Source: Paraescarpia echinospica
Taxonomy: Eukaryota; Annelida; Polychaeta; Sabellida; Siboglinidae
Length of the DNA: 64,000 nt
Assembly: GCA_020002185.1 (NCBI GenBank)
Contig: CM034535.1
Coordinates: 65,460,506 to 65,524,505 of the forward strand
Direction: 5' to 3'
Shown one piece after another: positions 33,359-44,920 of this stretch (position 1 is the first letter of the stretch; every line of letters starts with the position of its first letter). The position numbers and the translations under genes are program-made. The notes beneath the pieces are model-generated. The model searched no databases. It was not told the origin of the DNA and was given only the letters and a program-made list of their open reading frames with translations.

Positions 33359-35707
33359 CTGACATTACAGTAGTGAATAACAATTAGTTTCCATGATAGC
33401 AATCTCTGATGTTGTCTCATACAGTATTAAAGAAAAATGTATCCGATCATTTTTGTTCACATCAGTTCAATAATTACAAATAGTATATCCATTTAGGCAA
33501 TAAGTCTTATACATTATCATACCACATAGGAAAACCAGCTATGTCCATAAAGAGCACACCTAGCTCCATTTGACCTCCATTTGCTATTAAAACCATTCCA
33601 GTGTTTTGCTGGAAGAAAGACACATTTTTGGCTACTGAGGGCATGCTCGGTAGTATCAACCATATTGGAGCCATGTAATGGACACAGTAACGTGTATTTT
33701 TCAGCCGATAAATTTGACACATGTTTTGCTTAATTAATCCAAAACATTGTTATTATGATGGATAATTTAAGGTATCAATCCCAATGACCAACAGTCAGCA
33801 GTGATCGATATTATCAAACTTAGCCAACACGTGTATTTGAAAACACTTACCATCGCCGCATGTCTGAAACATAACGAGTTTTGACATGTTATTAATATGA
33901 CAGAAATGTCATATTTAAAAATGACATGGGCAAACTAATGTAAATTTTCGATTTCATAGATATCAGCTGGTGAAAAGTACTGTACTAATGTCCTAATGTG
34001 GTAGTGTAATGTTATAACCATACTGACTCAACATATCAGGATATTATTTGTCCGATAACCTGCATATTTGGTTTGATATAGTTATGCACAGTATTTGGTA
34101 AACACCTCTGATCAACAATTGTGTTCATGAAATCATTACAGTTACTCGTCAATGTAAATACAAACCATTGTACTGTTTTTAACTTGTGTTATGGCTAAGA
34201 CAAAACGTTATGGCTGAGACAAAAATTCCTATTATTACTGTGGTGAGTAAAATTATTACATATTTACGTAATACTACATGGCTTAATCGGGTAATTCTCT
34301 CGTATCTCGATCGTTGGGGCGTCTGGTGGAGGGCTGGGAAGGTAACGAAAACTCGGTTGAGCACAACAAAGGGTTGTTGAGGTGACATAACAACTTTACC
34401 AAATTCATGGCGTATTTGTTTGTTTACAGAAAATACATCGCCGCAAGACAATAATGGAAACAACTGCTAAATCCTTCCTCGTGAAACCAACTTCGTATAA
34501 GCCTAGAAGTTTGGAATTCACGTCTTCGATGACAGAGAACCGATGCGTCGGAACACTTTTAGTGGAGGAACTTATCACTACATTAACCGTACAAGTTACG
34601 AGCATTATGATAGCAACAATACATCAGAGACAGGACTGATCAGAGACAATAAGTGTTGCAGGTCTACCATTGGATTAGGTTTTGCAGTGTTATATTATAA
34701 TTACCACCGTGTTAGTGTATCTGTCAGAGCGTAGTGTTGATTTTCCGTTAGTCAGAGCCAGAATATAGAAGATGAACATCGATTATTAGCGTCAACGTTT
34801 CGCGCGACTACCAATTACAGCAAGCGGTGTTTCTGTATGTAATTAGAACGTGATACTACCGACCTCGTGGATGCGTCACACATCACGGAGTAGTTGCAGA
34901 ATGAGTGAGAAGATCATTTAAATATACCTGTCATTACAACATATTATGATTGCTTTCCAATGTGCCGTGTAAGACGCCACCTGCGAAAGCAACAAAATGC
35001 ACACAATATCGCTGGTACTCTACAATTATAGCGGCTTAACCAGTAGAAAATGTCAAAGTGTTTTCGTGAAATATGAAAAAATTGCGACGCTAGTTTTCAA
35101 ACTACACACTGTTTCATTCAACGTGAATATGTATAATTGCAAACAGCCTGTCGGATCTGTTGAAATATGAGTTGGTTGAAACTGTGAAAATCGCCAATGT
35201 TTGTGAAGTCTCGTCTTTTCCACAAATAGTTTCATTGCTAATCCCTAATGGTAATGCTAGTTTTTTTGTAGTTAACTTCAAATTAATTTATATGATTATT
35301 TGAAATGTGTTATGAGACAAATGACATATTAACATTATTTTAAAAGCAATAAGTTTATAACTTTGTTCACTCATACGGAGGAAGAGTTTGTTAAGTCTAT
35401 ATTCTAATTAATTTAACGGTCGGTTAAAAAACAGAAAGTGTATGTTGACATGGTAACATTTTGTTCGGTGTGCCGCGAAATCCGAGCAATCTCGAAAATA
35501 TGCCGTGAAAGCAAAAAGGTTAAGAAGCACCGTCTGAGAACAGGTTAGTGTGATCTCATAAGTTCGCCATGTCCAAAAACACGTATAGCGTTTCGTGTTG
35601 TTTCAAGCCACCACCCATCCCTACAAACACGTGATTTCGAACTTGCAATTTTGAGCGATCAAAATGGCTTAAAAATTCCCAGCCACTAGCTGCTGGATTC
35701 GTCTGAC

Positions 35708-35908
35708 GTGACATGGTTTAATATAATCAGTTCAAATATACAAGCTATTAATACACAATTTACAGAATTAGAGGCATTCGTCGAGGAATTAAAAACTGAA
35801 AATGTTAACCTTAGTGTCATATGCCTGCGAAAGAGCTGTATAGCTAACAATGATGACTTTTCACATATTCAGCTGGACATATATCAGTGTTTACCCTGGG
35901 TAAAATGA
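35708..35908 (+). mobile_element. LINE endonuclease N-terminal fragment (left-arm copy)
   Basis: 66 codons: MTWFNIISSNIQAINTQF, then LEAFVEELKTENVNLSVICL. This matches the start of AP-endonuclease domains of Jockey/L2-type LINEs (N..S.N...F..L..F...S.ICLQE). Here the catalytic Glu after ICL.. is Lys (ICLRKS). The fragment ends in a stop after LPWVK, and no RT follows. Confidence 0.6.
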
Positions 35909-36045
35909 TGGGCGATGTGGCAGATGATAGGCGAGCACGGCAGGCGAAGCGTTGCTAGAGGGGGCATGGTCAACCCGGAGATTTTTTTTAAACTAACTTA
36001 CATAGAGGGAAAGATATACAACAACAAGACACTACTTGCAAATGT

Positions 36046-36631
36046 AGTAATCAGGATTGATAAAATTTAATAAGATTATTTCATGATTGTTTCATCGTGT
36101 TGAAGTGTGGTTTCAATTTTACCTCTGGTACCCAGTAGAGGTGTATTTTCCACTTGACCACTGGTACTTGGTTGTGTTTATTTTTTCTTGCACTAACCCT
36201 AGGCCTTGTTACCTTGGTGGTTTATATTCCAAAGATTATATTTAATGTGTTGCTAGCATGCTATGCAATTAATTAAACAGTCATTTCTGGAATTCCACAA
36301 AGGAATGTTTCTATTAATCGCAAGAACGTTTATCAAATTGTGTCCCTTTTTATACAACAGTATACGTTGTTTAGTATATCCAATTTCTGTGCAAACATAT
36401 GATTGTCTAACCCAAGTTAGTATACACGATTTGGGGCAATAGGCGTCTTTTATGAGATGTGAACTTCGGTGGTTTATATTCTAAGTACTTCACTCAAATA
36501 AACGTTTCCAAAACTTTGTTTGCACAACTTTGTCGGAATATGTATTATATATTTAGCACAAAGATATCTTACGAATCACATTCCTTATTTTGCTATAAAA
36601 AAAAACCCGGCATAGAACGTTAGTTGAATAG
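36046..36631. other. Spacer of the giant inverted repeat
   Basis: AT-rich and unpaired. GGTGGTTTATATTC occurs twice in direct orientation (about 36218 and 36469). No ORF. Confidence 0.5.
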
Positions 36632-36762
36632 ACTAAGTATTGTCTTGTTGTGTTATATATTCCCCTCTATATAAGCTAGTTAAAAAAAAATCTCCGGGTT
36701 GACCATGCCCCCTCTAGCAACGCTTCGCCTACGGCGCTCGCCCATCCCTGCCACATCGTCCA

Positions 36763-36963
36763 TCATTTTATCCACAGTAAACACTGATATATGTCCAGCT
36801 GAATATGTGAAAAGTCATCATTGTTAGCTATACAGCTCTCTCGCAGGCATATGACACTAAGGTTAACATTTTCATTTTTTAATTCCTCGACGAATGCCTC
36901 TAATTCAGTAAAGTGTGTATTAATAGCTTGTATATTTGAATTGATTATATTAAACCATGTCAC
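36763..36963 (-). mobile_element. LINE endonuclease N-terminal fragment (right-arm copy)
   Basis: Inverted partner of 35708-35908. It differs at a few residues and keeps the Glu (ICLRES). It also stops after LLWIK, so both copies carry the same truncation and the fragment predates the inverted duplication. Confidence 0.6.
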
Positions 36964-39619
36964 GTCAGACGAATCCAGCAGCTAGTGGCTGGGAATTTTT
37001 AAGCCATTTTGATCACTCAAAATTGCAAGTTCAAAATCACGTGTTTGTAGGGATGTGTGGTGGCTTGAAACAACACGAAACGCTATACGTGTTTTTGGAC
37101 ATGGCGAACTTATGAGATCACACTAATATGTTCTCAGACGGTGCTTCTTAACCTTTTTCTTTTCACGGCACACATTCGAGATTGCTCGGATTTCGCTGCA
37201 CACCGAACAAAATGTTACCATGTCAAAATGTACTTTCTGTTTTTTAACCGTCCTTTAAATTAATTAGAATATAGACTTAACAAACTCTTCCTCCGTATAT
37301 GAACAAAGTTATAAAGTCATTGCATTTAAAATAATGTTAATATGCCATTTGTCTCATAACACATCTCAAATAATTATATAAATTAATTTGAAGTTAACTA
37401 AACAAAACTGGCATTACCATTAGGGATTAGCAATGAAAATATTTGTGGAAAAGGCGAGACTTCACAAACATTGGCGATTTTCACAGTTTCAACCAACTCA
37501 TATTTCAACAGATCCGACAGGCTGTTTGCCATTATACATATTCACGTTGAATGAAACAGTGTGTAGTTTGAAAACTAGCGTTGCAATATTTTTATATTTC
37601 ACGAAAAGACTTCGACATTTTCTACTGGTTAAGCCGCTATAATTTTAGGGAACCAGCGATATTGTGTGCATTTTGTTGCTTTCGCAGGTGGCGTCTTGCG
37701 CCCTGTCGGAAATGTTAGCGCAAGTTTTCATGGGGAAATGTTGATCCAACAAACCCTTGAAGGAACCTACAGTAACACTTAATGTCTGATTGAAAGGTGA
37801 CTCATATTTGCTCGGAACTGTCACTTTGTTTGAAAATTTATCTCTAAATTTAACAGTTTCTCTTTTAATTCCGCAACACACTATGGGCTTTGTCACGGCA
37901 CATTGGAAAGCAATCATAATATGTTGTAATGACAGGTATATTTAAATGATCTTCTCACTCATTCTGCAACTACTCCGTGATGTGTGACGCATCCACGAGG
38001 TCGGTAGTATCACGTTCTAATTACATACAGAAACACCGCTTGCTGTAATTGGTAGTCGCTCGAAACGTTGACGCTAATAATCGATGTTCATCTTCTATAT
38101 TCTGGCTCTGACTAACGGAAAACCAACACTACGCTCTGACAGATACACTAACACGGTGGTAATTACAATATAACACTGCAAAACCTAATCTAATGGTAGG
38201 CCTACAACACTTATTGTCTCTGATCAGTCCTGTCTCTGATGTATTATTGCTATCTTAATGCTCGTAATTTGTACAGTTAATGTAGTGATAAGTTCCTCCA
38301 TTAAAAGTGTTCCGACGCATCGGTTCTCTGTCATCGAAAACGTGAATTCCAAACTTCTAGGCTTACACGAAGTTGGTTTCACGAGGAAGGATTTAGCAGT
38401 TGTTTCCATTATCGTCTTATGACGATGTATTTTCTGTAAACAAACATATACGCCATGAATTTGGTAAGCCACCAATAACCCTTTGTTGTGCTGAACAGAG
38501 TTTTCGTTACCCTCCCAGCCCTCCATCATACGCCCCAGTGCTGGCAGAAAGATTAGCGAAGCGATCGAGATACGAGAGAATTACCCGATTAAGCCATGTA
38601 GTATTATGTAAAAATGTAATAATTTTACTCACCACAGTAATAATAGGAATTTGTGTCTTAGCCATAACAATGATGCCTCAGCCTTAACGTTTTGTCTTAG
38701 CCATAACACAAGTTAAAAATTGTGTTGTTTTTATGTAATGATAGACAGTACAATGGTTTGTATTTACGTTGACAAGTAACTGTAATGATTTCATGATTTC
38801 ACAATTGTTGATCAAAGGTGTTTACCAAATACTGTGCATAGCTATATCAAACCAAATATGCAGGTTATCGGACAAATAATATCCTGATATGTTGAGTCAG
38901 TATAATTATAATTATAACATTATACTACCACATTAGCACATTAGTACATTATTTTTTACCAGCTGATATATATGTAATGGAAAATTGACATTAGTTTGCC
39001 CATGTCATTTTTAAATATGACATTTCTGTCATATTAATAACATGTCCAGACTCGTTATGTTTCAGACATGCGGCGATGGTAAGTGTTTTCAAATACACGT
39101 GTTGGCTAAGCTTGATAATAGCGATCATTGCTGACTGTTGGTCATTGGGGTTGATACCTTAAATTAGTCCATCTTAATAACAATGTTTTGGATTAATTAA
39201 GCAAAAATTTTGTCAAATTTATTGGCTAAAAATACACGTTACTGTGTCCATTACATGGCTCCAATATGGTTGATATTACCGAACATGCCCTCAGTAGCCA
39301 AAAATGTGGCTACTGGAATGGTTTTAATAGCAAATGGAGGTCAAATGGAGCTAGGTGTGCTCTTTATGGACATAGCTGGTTTTTCTATGTGGTGTGATAA
39401 TGTATAAGACTTGTTGTGTCAGAAAGATGCTAAACTGCCTGTTTTGGGCATTGCAAATTATCGTAATAATAATAATACTTAATAAGTATTAACTATTTAA
39501 CAACTTATCTTATTTTATTGTAGATATACACACCCTCTTTTGAGATATAAACTCATTTCCTTCATTTTACAGGATTAAAACAAATGTCCACAGAAATGTC
39601 GTGTTTTATGTTATCCGAA

Positions 39620-41233
39620 GATATTGTATTGTATTTATTCAGATTCCAACAGGTCCAGTGGACCCAGTAACAGGACTGATAACTGAAACAATACATATAA
39701 ATAATACAGATTCCATCAGGTCCAGTAGACCCAGTAACAGGACTGATAACTGAAACAATACATATAAATAATACAGATTCCAACAGGTCCAGTGGACCCA
39801 GTAACAGGACTGATAACTGAAACAATACATATAAATAATACAGATTCCAACAGGTCCAGTGGACCCAGTAACAGGACTGATAACTGAAACAATACATATA
39901 AATAATACAGATTCCAACAGGTCCAGTGGACCCAGTAACAGGACTGATAACTGAAACAATACATATAAATAATACAGATTCCAACAGGTCCAGTGGACCC
40001 AGGAACAGGACTGATAACTGAAACAATACATATCAATAATAAAACAATAATAGAATAATAAAAACAATAAGAACAATAAGGACATAAAAACCACACAATA
40101 TCAACAACAAATATACCAGGCAAACATCTGTTATACATAGAAATGTTTTTGAATTGAGGATCTAAATGGTTCAGCTCCTGAATATATATCACAAGTTGGA
40201 TCACTTAAATACAATGTGTTGAAAGTAGTCATACATATATTCAAAACACAGTGTTTTCGTTTTTTAATGTTGATTCTGCTATTGGAAACTCTAAAAGGGA
40301 TGTAGTTTCGTAGAGATCGTGAAGGACAGTGGAATTGGATAGCCCCTACCAGATACGACGAGTCTAGTTGGGAGTGCACACACTTGTGTAAAAACGTAAG
40401 ATCTGCAACTTGCCTACGACGTTGAAGGGAAGGTAGTCTAAAATGATGGCAAAGCTCAGGATAACTGTCAGAGGAGTACTGTATTTTGGATTTGTAACAT
40501 AGATATTTAATGAATTTCTTTTGAACTCGTTCGATTTTGTCAATAAACATACGTTGCCAGGGATTCCAGATAACACTGCAATACTCCAACTGGCTTCTGA
40601 CTAGATATATACACAAGGATCGCAAAGCCTGTACATCTGTAAATGTTGTGCAAACGCGCTTAATAAAACCACTCATCTTAAAAGCTTTATAAACACAACG
40701 TTTATTATGATCTTTAAAAGTCAAACTGTCGGTCAATGTGATACCGAGATCTTTGACAGCGGTGACCTTGGGCAGAAGCTGGCTTAAAATCGTGTAGTCA
40801 TAGGATATACGTTTCTTTTTGTTAGTGAATGACATTATGCAGCATTTCTCAACGTTAAGTTTAAGGTGCCATACACTGTCCAGATCCTTCTGCACCAACT
40901 GACAATTGGTCACCGACGTAATTTCTTTAAACAATTTGAAATCATCAGCATACAATGACATTTCACATGAATCAACATGATTAGTGAGATCGTTAATATA
41001 CAAGATAAACAGAAGTGGTCCAATTTGTGAACCTTGTGGTATACCAGACAACAGTGGCTTCCAGCAGATGTTTGCCTTCGAGGACCACGCGTTGTTTTCG
41101 GTTGACGAAGTAAGACAGCAACCGCTCTATGCATTGCCCGGAATAGCCATATGATCTATGCTTGTGAATTAACAATGGGTGGCATACTGAATCAAAGGCT
41201 TTACTGGAATTCAAATAAATCAAAATCTGCTCG
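39620..41233 (-). mobile_element. Jockey/L2-like LINE, 5'-truncated
   Basis: The minus frame at 41223 has LNSSKAFDSVCHPLL and SYFVNRKQRVV, and the 306-codon frame at 41051 opens SGIPQGSQIGPLLFILYIND, then LYADDFKLF with the catalytic YADD, then VKDLGITL and the C-terminal tail SQLEYCSVIWNPWQ and RVQKKFIKYL. A frameshift near 41050 separates the two frames. The stop is at 40131. The 3' UTR contains a 67-bp minisatellite and ends near 39620 in AATAAATACAATACAATA, a short-unit tail. Truncation before 41233 removes the endonuclease and RT start. Confidence 0.85.
39642..40037 (-). repeat. 67-bp minisatellite inside the LINE 3' UTR, about 5.9 copies
   Basis: GATTCCAACAGGTCCAGTGG begins at 39642, 39709, 39776, 39843, 39910 and 39977. 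Copies are almost identical. Because 67 is not a multiple of three and the unit lacks minus-strand stops, long minus-strand frames appear in all three phases. These are not genes. Confidence 0.97.
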
Positions 41234-41864
41234 TATATCTAATTTCCACAAAGAACTAACTAACTAGAAACTGCTTCTCCTTAATTCAAACATATTAGGC
41301 TGTCTCCCAACGATAAAAACATAACGTTAAAATAAACTTCCCTGATCAACACAAAACAGCTAAACTGCAGGAAAGCAGCACCCTCGTTAAGAATGTGTTT
41401 TACGTTATCCAGTTTTCTCAGTTATGAACGTTCTCAGGTTCATAATTTGATATAGTATATGTAGATCAATTACTTTGTTTGTTAAACAAGGGCACTGTTG
41501 GCCATGCAGTCCTAATGTGACTACCGGTTCGAAAATACCAAATGGTCGTGTTTGACGTTATCCGTGCTCTACGTTATCGCATGAGAAAAAAGTATCGTTA
41601 CCCTTCCGATGGCGCCAGATTTACACGTCGTTCTGTTAGTGAATGGAACTCTCAGTTTTTACATACAAAACAAAGCCTTTATTTACATATATATGTCTGA
41701 CAAACACACATGATACTGAACACGTATGAGATCATTTACGTTCACTTTGAGAAATTACTAATGTATTCCCACATATTAGTAGTATTATGAAAGTATATAA
41801 TTGATGATCAATAGATATAGGTAACTGACGTGCAGTCTGAGACAGTGCTGCTGCTACAAGTGGA
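41234..41864. other. No gene seen
   Basis: AT-rich sequence between the LINE and the GGGGTAATTA arrays. Confidence 0.4.
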
Positions 41865-42360
41865 ACTGTCGCTGTTGCTACTGTGACAGTCGCTGAAAAA
41901 AAGATAAAAGAGGACGTTGTGGGTAATTAAGGGTAATTAGGGGTAATTAGGGGTATTTAAGGTGTAACTAAGTGTGATTACGGGTATTTATATGTAGCTA
42001 AGGGGTAATTAGAGGTAATTAAGGGGTAGTTGTGGGTAATTGTGGATACTAAAGGGTAATAATGAGTAAATAACGGTACTTAATAGGTAATTATTGTTAA
42101 TTAAGGGTAATCAGGGTAATCAATGGTTATTTAAGGGTAATTAAGAGGTAATTAGGGGTAACTTAGGGGTAATTGTGGGTATTTAGGGGTAACTAATGGG
42201 TAATTTATAGGGATGATTAAGGGGTAATTGTTGATAATCATGGGTAATTAATGAATAATTAGGGGGTAATTAAGGGGTAATTGTTGGTAATTTAGGGGTA
42301 ATCAAGGGGCTAAGGAGTAAATGTGTGTATTGAGGGTAACTAATGGGTAAAAGGACAGGA
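41865..42360 (+). repeat. (GGGGTAATTA)n array with GTTGCTAC..CGCTGA leader
   Basis: About 40 irregular units of GGGTAATTA, GGGGTATTTA and GGGTAACTA, often TTAGGGG-containing. The array is preceded at 41873-41930 by GTTGCTACTGTGACAGTCGC and GACGTTGTGGGTAATTAAGG. The same leader plus array recurs inverted at 43464-43748. Confidence 0.9.
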
Positions 42361-42383
42361 AAGGGGAAGAATGAAAGATGCTG

Positions 42384-44300
42384 GGGGTAAAGCAAGTCTT
42401 CAAACTAGAACTCAAGAACCGCTTCCAAGTTCTGGGAGAGCAACAGGAAATGAATATTGACGCCTTCAATCAAGCTTTCAGAGAAGCAGGAGAGAAAGTC
42501 TTACGATACAAAAAAAAAGAAAAAAATGGATCCAGACAAAAACTTGGCAGAAAATTCCTGAAAGAAAAGAAATCAAACAGAAAATAAGTTCAACCAGATC
42601 AGATAGGGTTCAGCACCAATTTAAGGGAAGAAACACAGAACTAGACAAAGACGTAAAAAGATTGGCAAAGGAGGGCAGGAAAACGTACATAGAAAGACTT
42701 GCAGATGAGGCTGATGAAGTAGCCAAAGGACAAGATCTGATAGTCAAAACTGCTCAAGAAAGGAGACCTGTCAAACAGCAAGATCATTTATAAGAGACTG
42801 GCAGAAACATTTGTCAAGCACATCCGTCAAGAAGAGGTGGGCTTTTGATCGGGATGGTCTTGCACTGATCACATCTTCACGCTGAGACAGATTTTGGAGT
42901 AAAGTAATGAGTGGAACGCACCATTTTGTAGACCTACAGAAAGCATTCGACAGCATCCATCGCGAATCTCTGTGAAGGATATTGCGCCACTACCGAGTCC
43001 CTCTGAAACTAGTGAACACAGTGAAAATGCTGTACAGCAATTTTTCATCGTAAGTGATCTGCAACAATGAATTGACCGATACCTTTAAAGTCAGCACCAC
43101 GGTGAAACATGGATGTATACTCTCCCCCTTTCTCTTCATCATTGGGATAGACTGAATTATGAAGAGTGTGGTCAGCGAAGGAAGAAGAGGTATACGGTGG
43201 ACACTTACAAGCCATTTGGAAGACCTCGATTTTGCTGACGATATAGCACTGCTCTCACATCGACACAAGGATATGCAAGCCAAAGCAGATAGCGTGGCAA
43301 AAATATCAAGACAGATTGGACTGAAGATCAACACCAAAAAACAAAAGCACTTAAGGATGAACAGCAGAACGGAAGCAGTCATCATGCTAAATGGTGAAGA
43401 AATCGAAAATATAGAAGATTTCACGTATCTAGGCTCCAAAATGACAACCAGCGGGGATTACGCTTAATTACCCTTAAATATCCCTTAATTACCCAAAATT
43501 ACCCTTAATTAACCCTAATTATCTCTTAAGTACCCTTAATTACCCATTATTACCCTTTATTATCCACAATTACCCACAATTACCCACAACTACCCCTTAA
43601 GTGCCTCTAATGACCCCTTAGTTACGTCTAAATACCCGTAATTACCCTTAGTTACACCTCAAATACCATTAATTACCCATAATTACCCTTAATTACCCAC
43701 AACGTCATCTTTTATCTTTTCTCAGCGACAGTCACGGTAGCAACTATAGAATAAGGATTTCAAAGGCCAGCCAAGCATTTGCAGCACTCATAAGTACGTG
43801 GAGAACAAGACGTATCAGCACGAACATCACGATCAGACTGTTCAACTGCAACGTTTTTGAGCACCCTTCTGTATGGAGCTGAATTCTGGAAGATGACCAA
43901 GACCATCAGTCACAAGCTAGAAGTCTTCCGGAACAGATGCCTTGGAAGAATTCTCAACATATTTTGGCCGAACATCATCACGAACGCCGAGCTACATAGG
44001 AGGACTGCAGCCAAATTAATCACCCAAGAAATCCAGAGGCGTAGGTGGATATGGATCTGACATGTTCTACAAATGCCACCTACAGGTTTACCCAAAGTTG
44101 CCCTCAGATGGACTCCTGTTGGCCGGAGAAAGAGAGGCAGACCGAAAGAGACATGGAGGAGGACGGCAGAGAAAGAGATGAAAGACCAGGAATTGACCTG
44201 GGGATACCTCGAAAGATATGCGACAGATAGATCACAGTGGCGAGCTCTGGTGGCGGCCTTATGCGCAACTCCGCGCGAAGAGGACTATGTAAGTAATGGG
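42384..44300 (+). mobile_element. RTE-like LINE, decayed and split by a repeat insertion
   Basis: The start is LELKNRFQVLGEQQEMNIDA and FREAGEKVL, the linker between endonuclease and RT, followed by DVKRLAKEGRKTYIERLADE. After an internal deletion come RT pieces and DLDFADDIALLSH (43229) with TYLGSKMTTSGDY. There the frame breaks into the inverted repeat array (43464-43748) and resumes with RISKASQAFAALIS and TLLYGAEFWKMT (43866). The end has GRRKRGRPKETWRRTAEKE and EDYVSNG with the stop in AATGGGTAATTAGGGG. Many stops and frameshifts make it inactive. Confidence 0.85.
43464..43748 (-). repeat. Inverted copy of the GGGGTAATTA array inserted in the LINE
   Basis: On the plus strand it reads as TAATTACCC units and ends GACAGTCACGGTAGCAAC, the inverse of the 41873 leader. 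The LINE protein reads up to its left edge and continues right after its right edge, so this block is a later insertion or an inverted transfer. Confidence 0.85.
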
Positions 44301-44920
44301 TAATTAGGGGTAATTAAGGGGCAATTGTGGGTAAAGAAGAGGAATTAGGGGTAACTAAGATATTTTTAATGGCATGAAATTAACCAATCAGCGACGAGTA
44401 TTGAGAAACGTTTGCTATGAGTCCCGCTATTTTTCTAGAAGTTTCTGTGTGAAAAAAATGGAGGTGATAATTAGGGGTAATTAAGGGGTAATTAATGGTA
44501 TTTGGGGGTAACTAAGGGGAAATTAGGAGTAAGTAATGGATGATTGTGGGTAATTAGGGATAATTAGGCTTTTTCTAGAAGTTTCTGTGTGAAAAATTGA
44601 GGTGGAGCCACACGCAAGAGGCGCCACTGTCGTTGCTGTAAAAGTGACTAATCGGTAACGAGTATTTTGAAAATGCTCGGATGTGATTAAAATGGCGGGT
44701 GATTTTAAAAAGTATGACTTCAAAGATGGCGGCTGCCTCAGCTTCTGGTGTGGTCATCTGTGTGTAGTTACGTCACCGGAGGTAGTGCCTCCTGGCGGTT
44801 CGGGTGTGTTGCTTACCGTTTATGCGCGTGAGGGGTAGTGAAGGGTATTTAAGGGTAATCAAGGGGTAATTATAGGTAGGTAATTAAGGGTAATTAAGGT
44901 GTAATTAAGGGTAGTTATGC
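44297..44920 (+). repeat. Further GGGGTAATTA blocks alternating with a duplicated 140-bp segment
   Basis: Short arrays at 44297-44360, 44466-44570 and 44830-44920 alternate with two direct copies (about 44431 and 44571) of TTTTTCTAGAAGTTTCTGTG followed by TG.GGTGG. A YY1-like AAAGATGGCGGC occurs at 44717. Confidence 0.7.

Larger units (their letters stand above)
33500..39413. repeat. Giant inverted repeat, about 5.9 kb (arms about 2.5-2.8 kb)
   Basis: The left arm (33500 to about 36045) and right arm (about 36632 to 39413) are inverted copies along their whole length. For example, TCTTATACATTATCA..CCACAT at both outer edges, TTATCGGACAAATAATATCC near 34055 and 38868, and TCTCCGGGTTGACCATGCCC near 35980 and 36690. 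The spacer is about 590 bp. The right arm holds about 210 bp (37698-37898) missing from the left arm. Arms show scattered substitutions, so it is not an exact duplicate. Confidence 0.93.

Noticed and set aside
39562..40204. Three overlapping 150-160 codon minus-strand ORFs
   Set aside because: They are the 67-bp minisatellite read in three phases; the period is not a multiple of three and the unit happens to lack stops.
41930..42355. Interstitial telomere (TTAGGG)n
   Set aside because: TTAGGGG motifs occur, but the unit is GGGGTAATTA-like and irregular, and matches the LINE tail rather than a telomere repeat.
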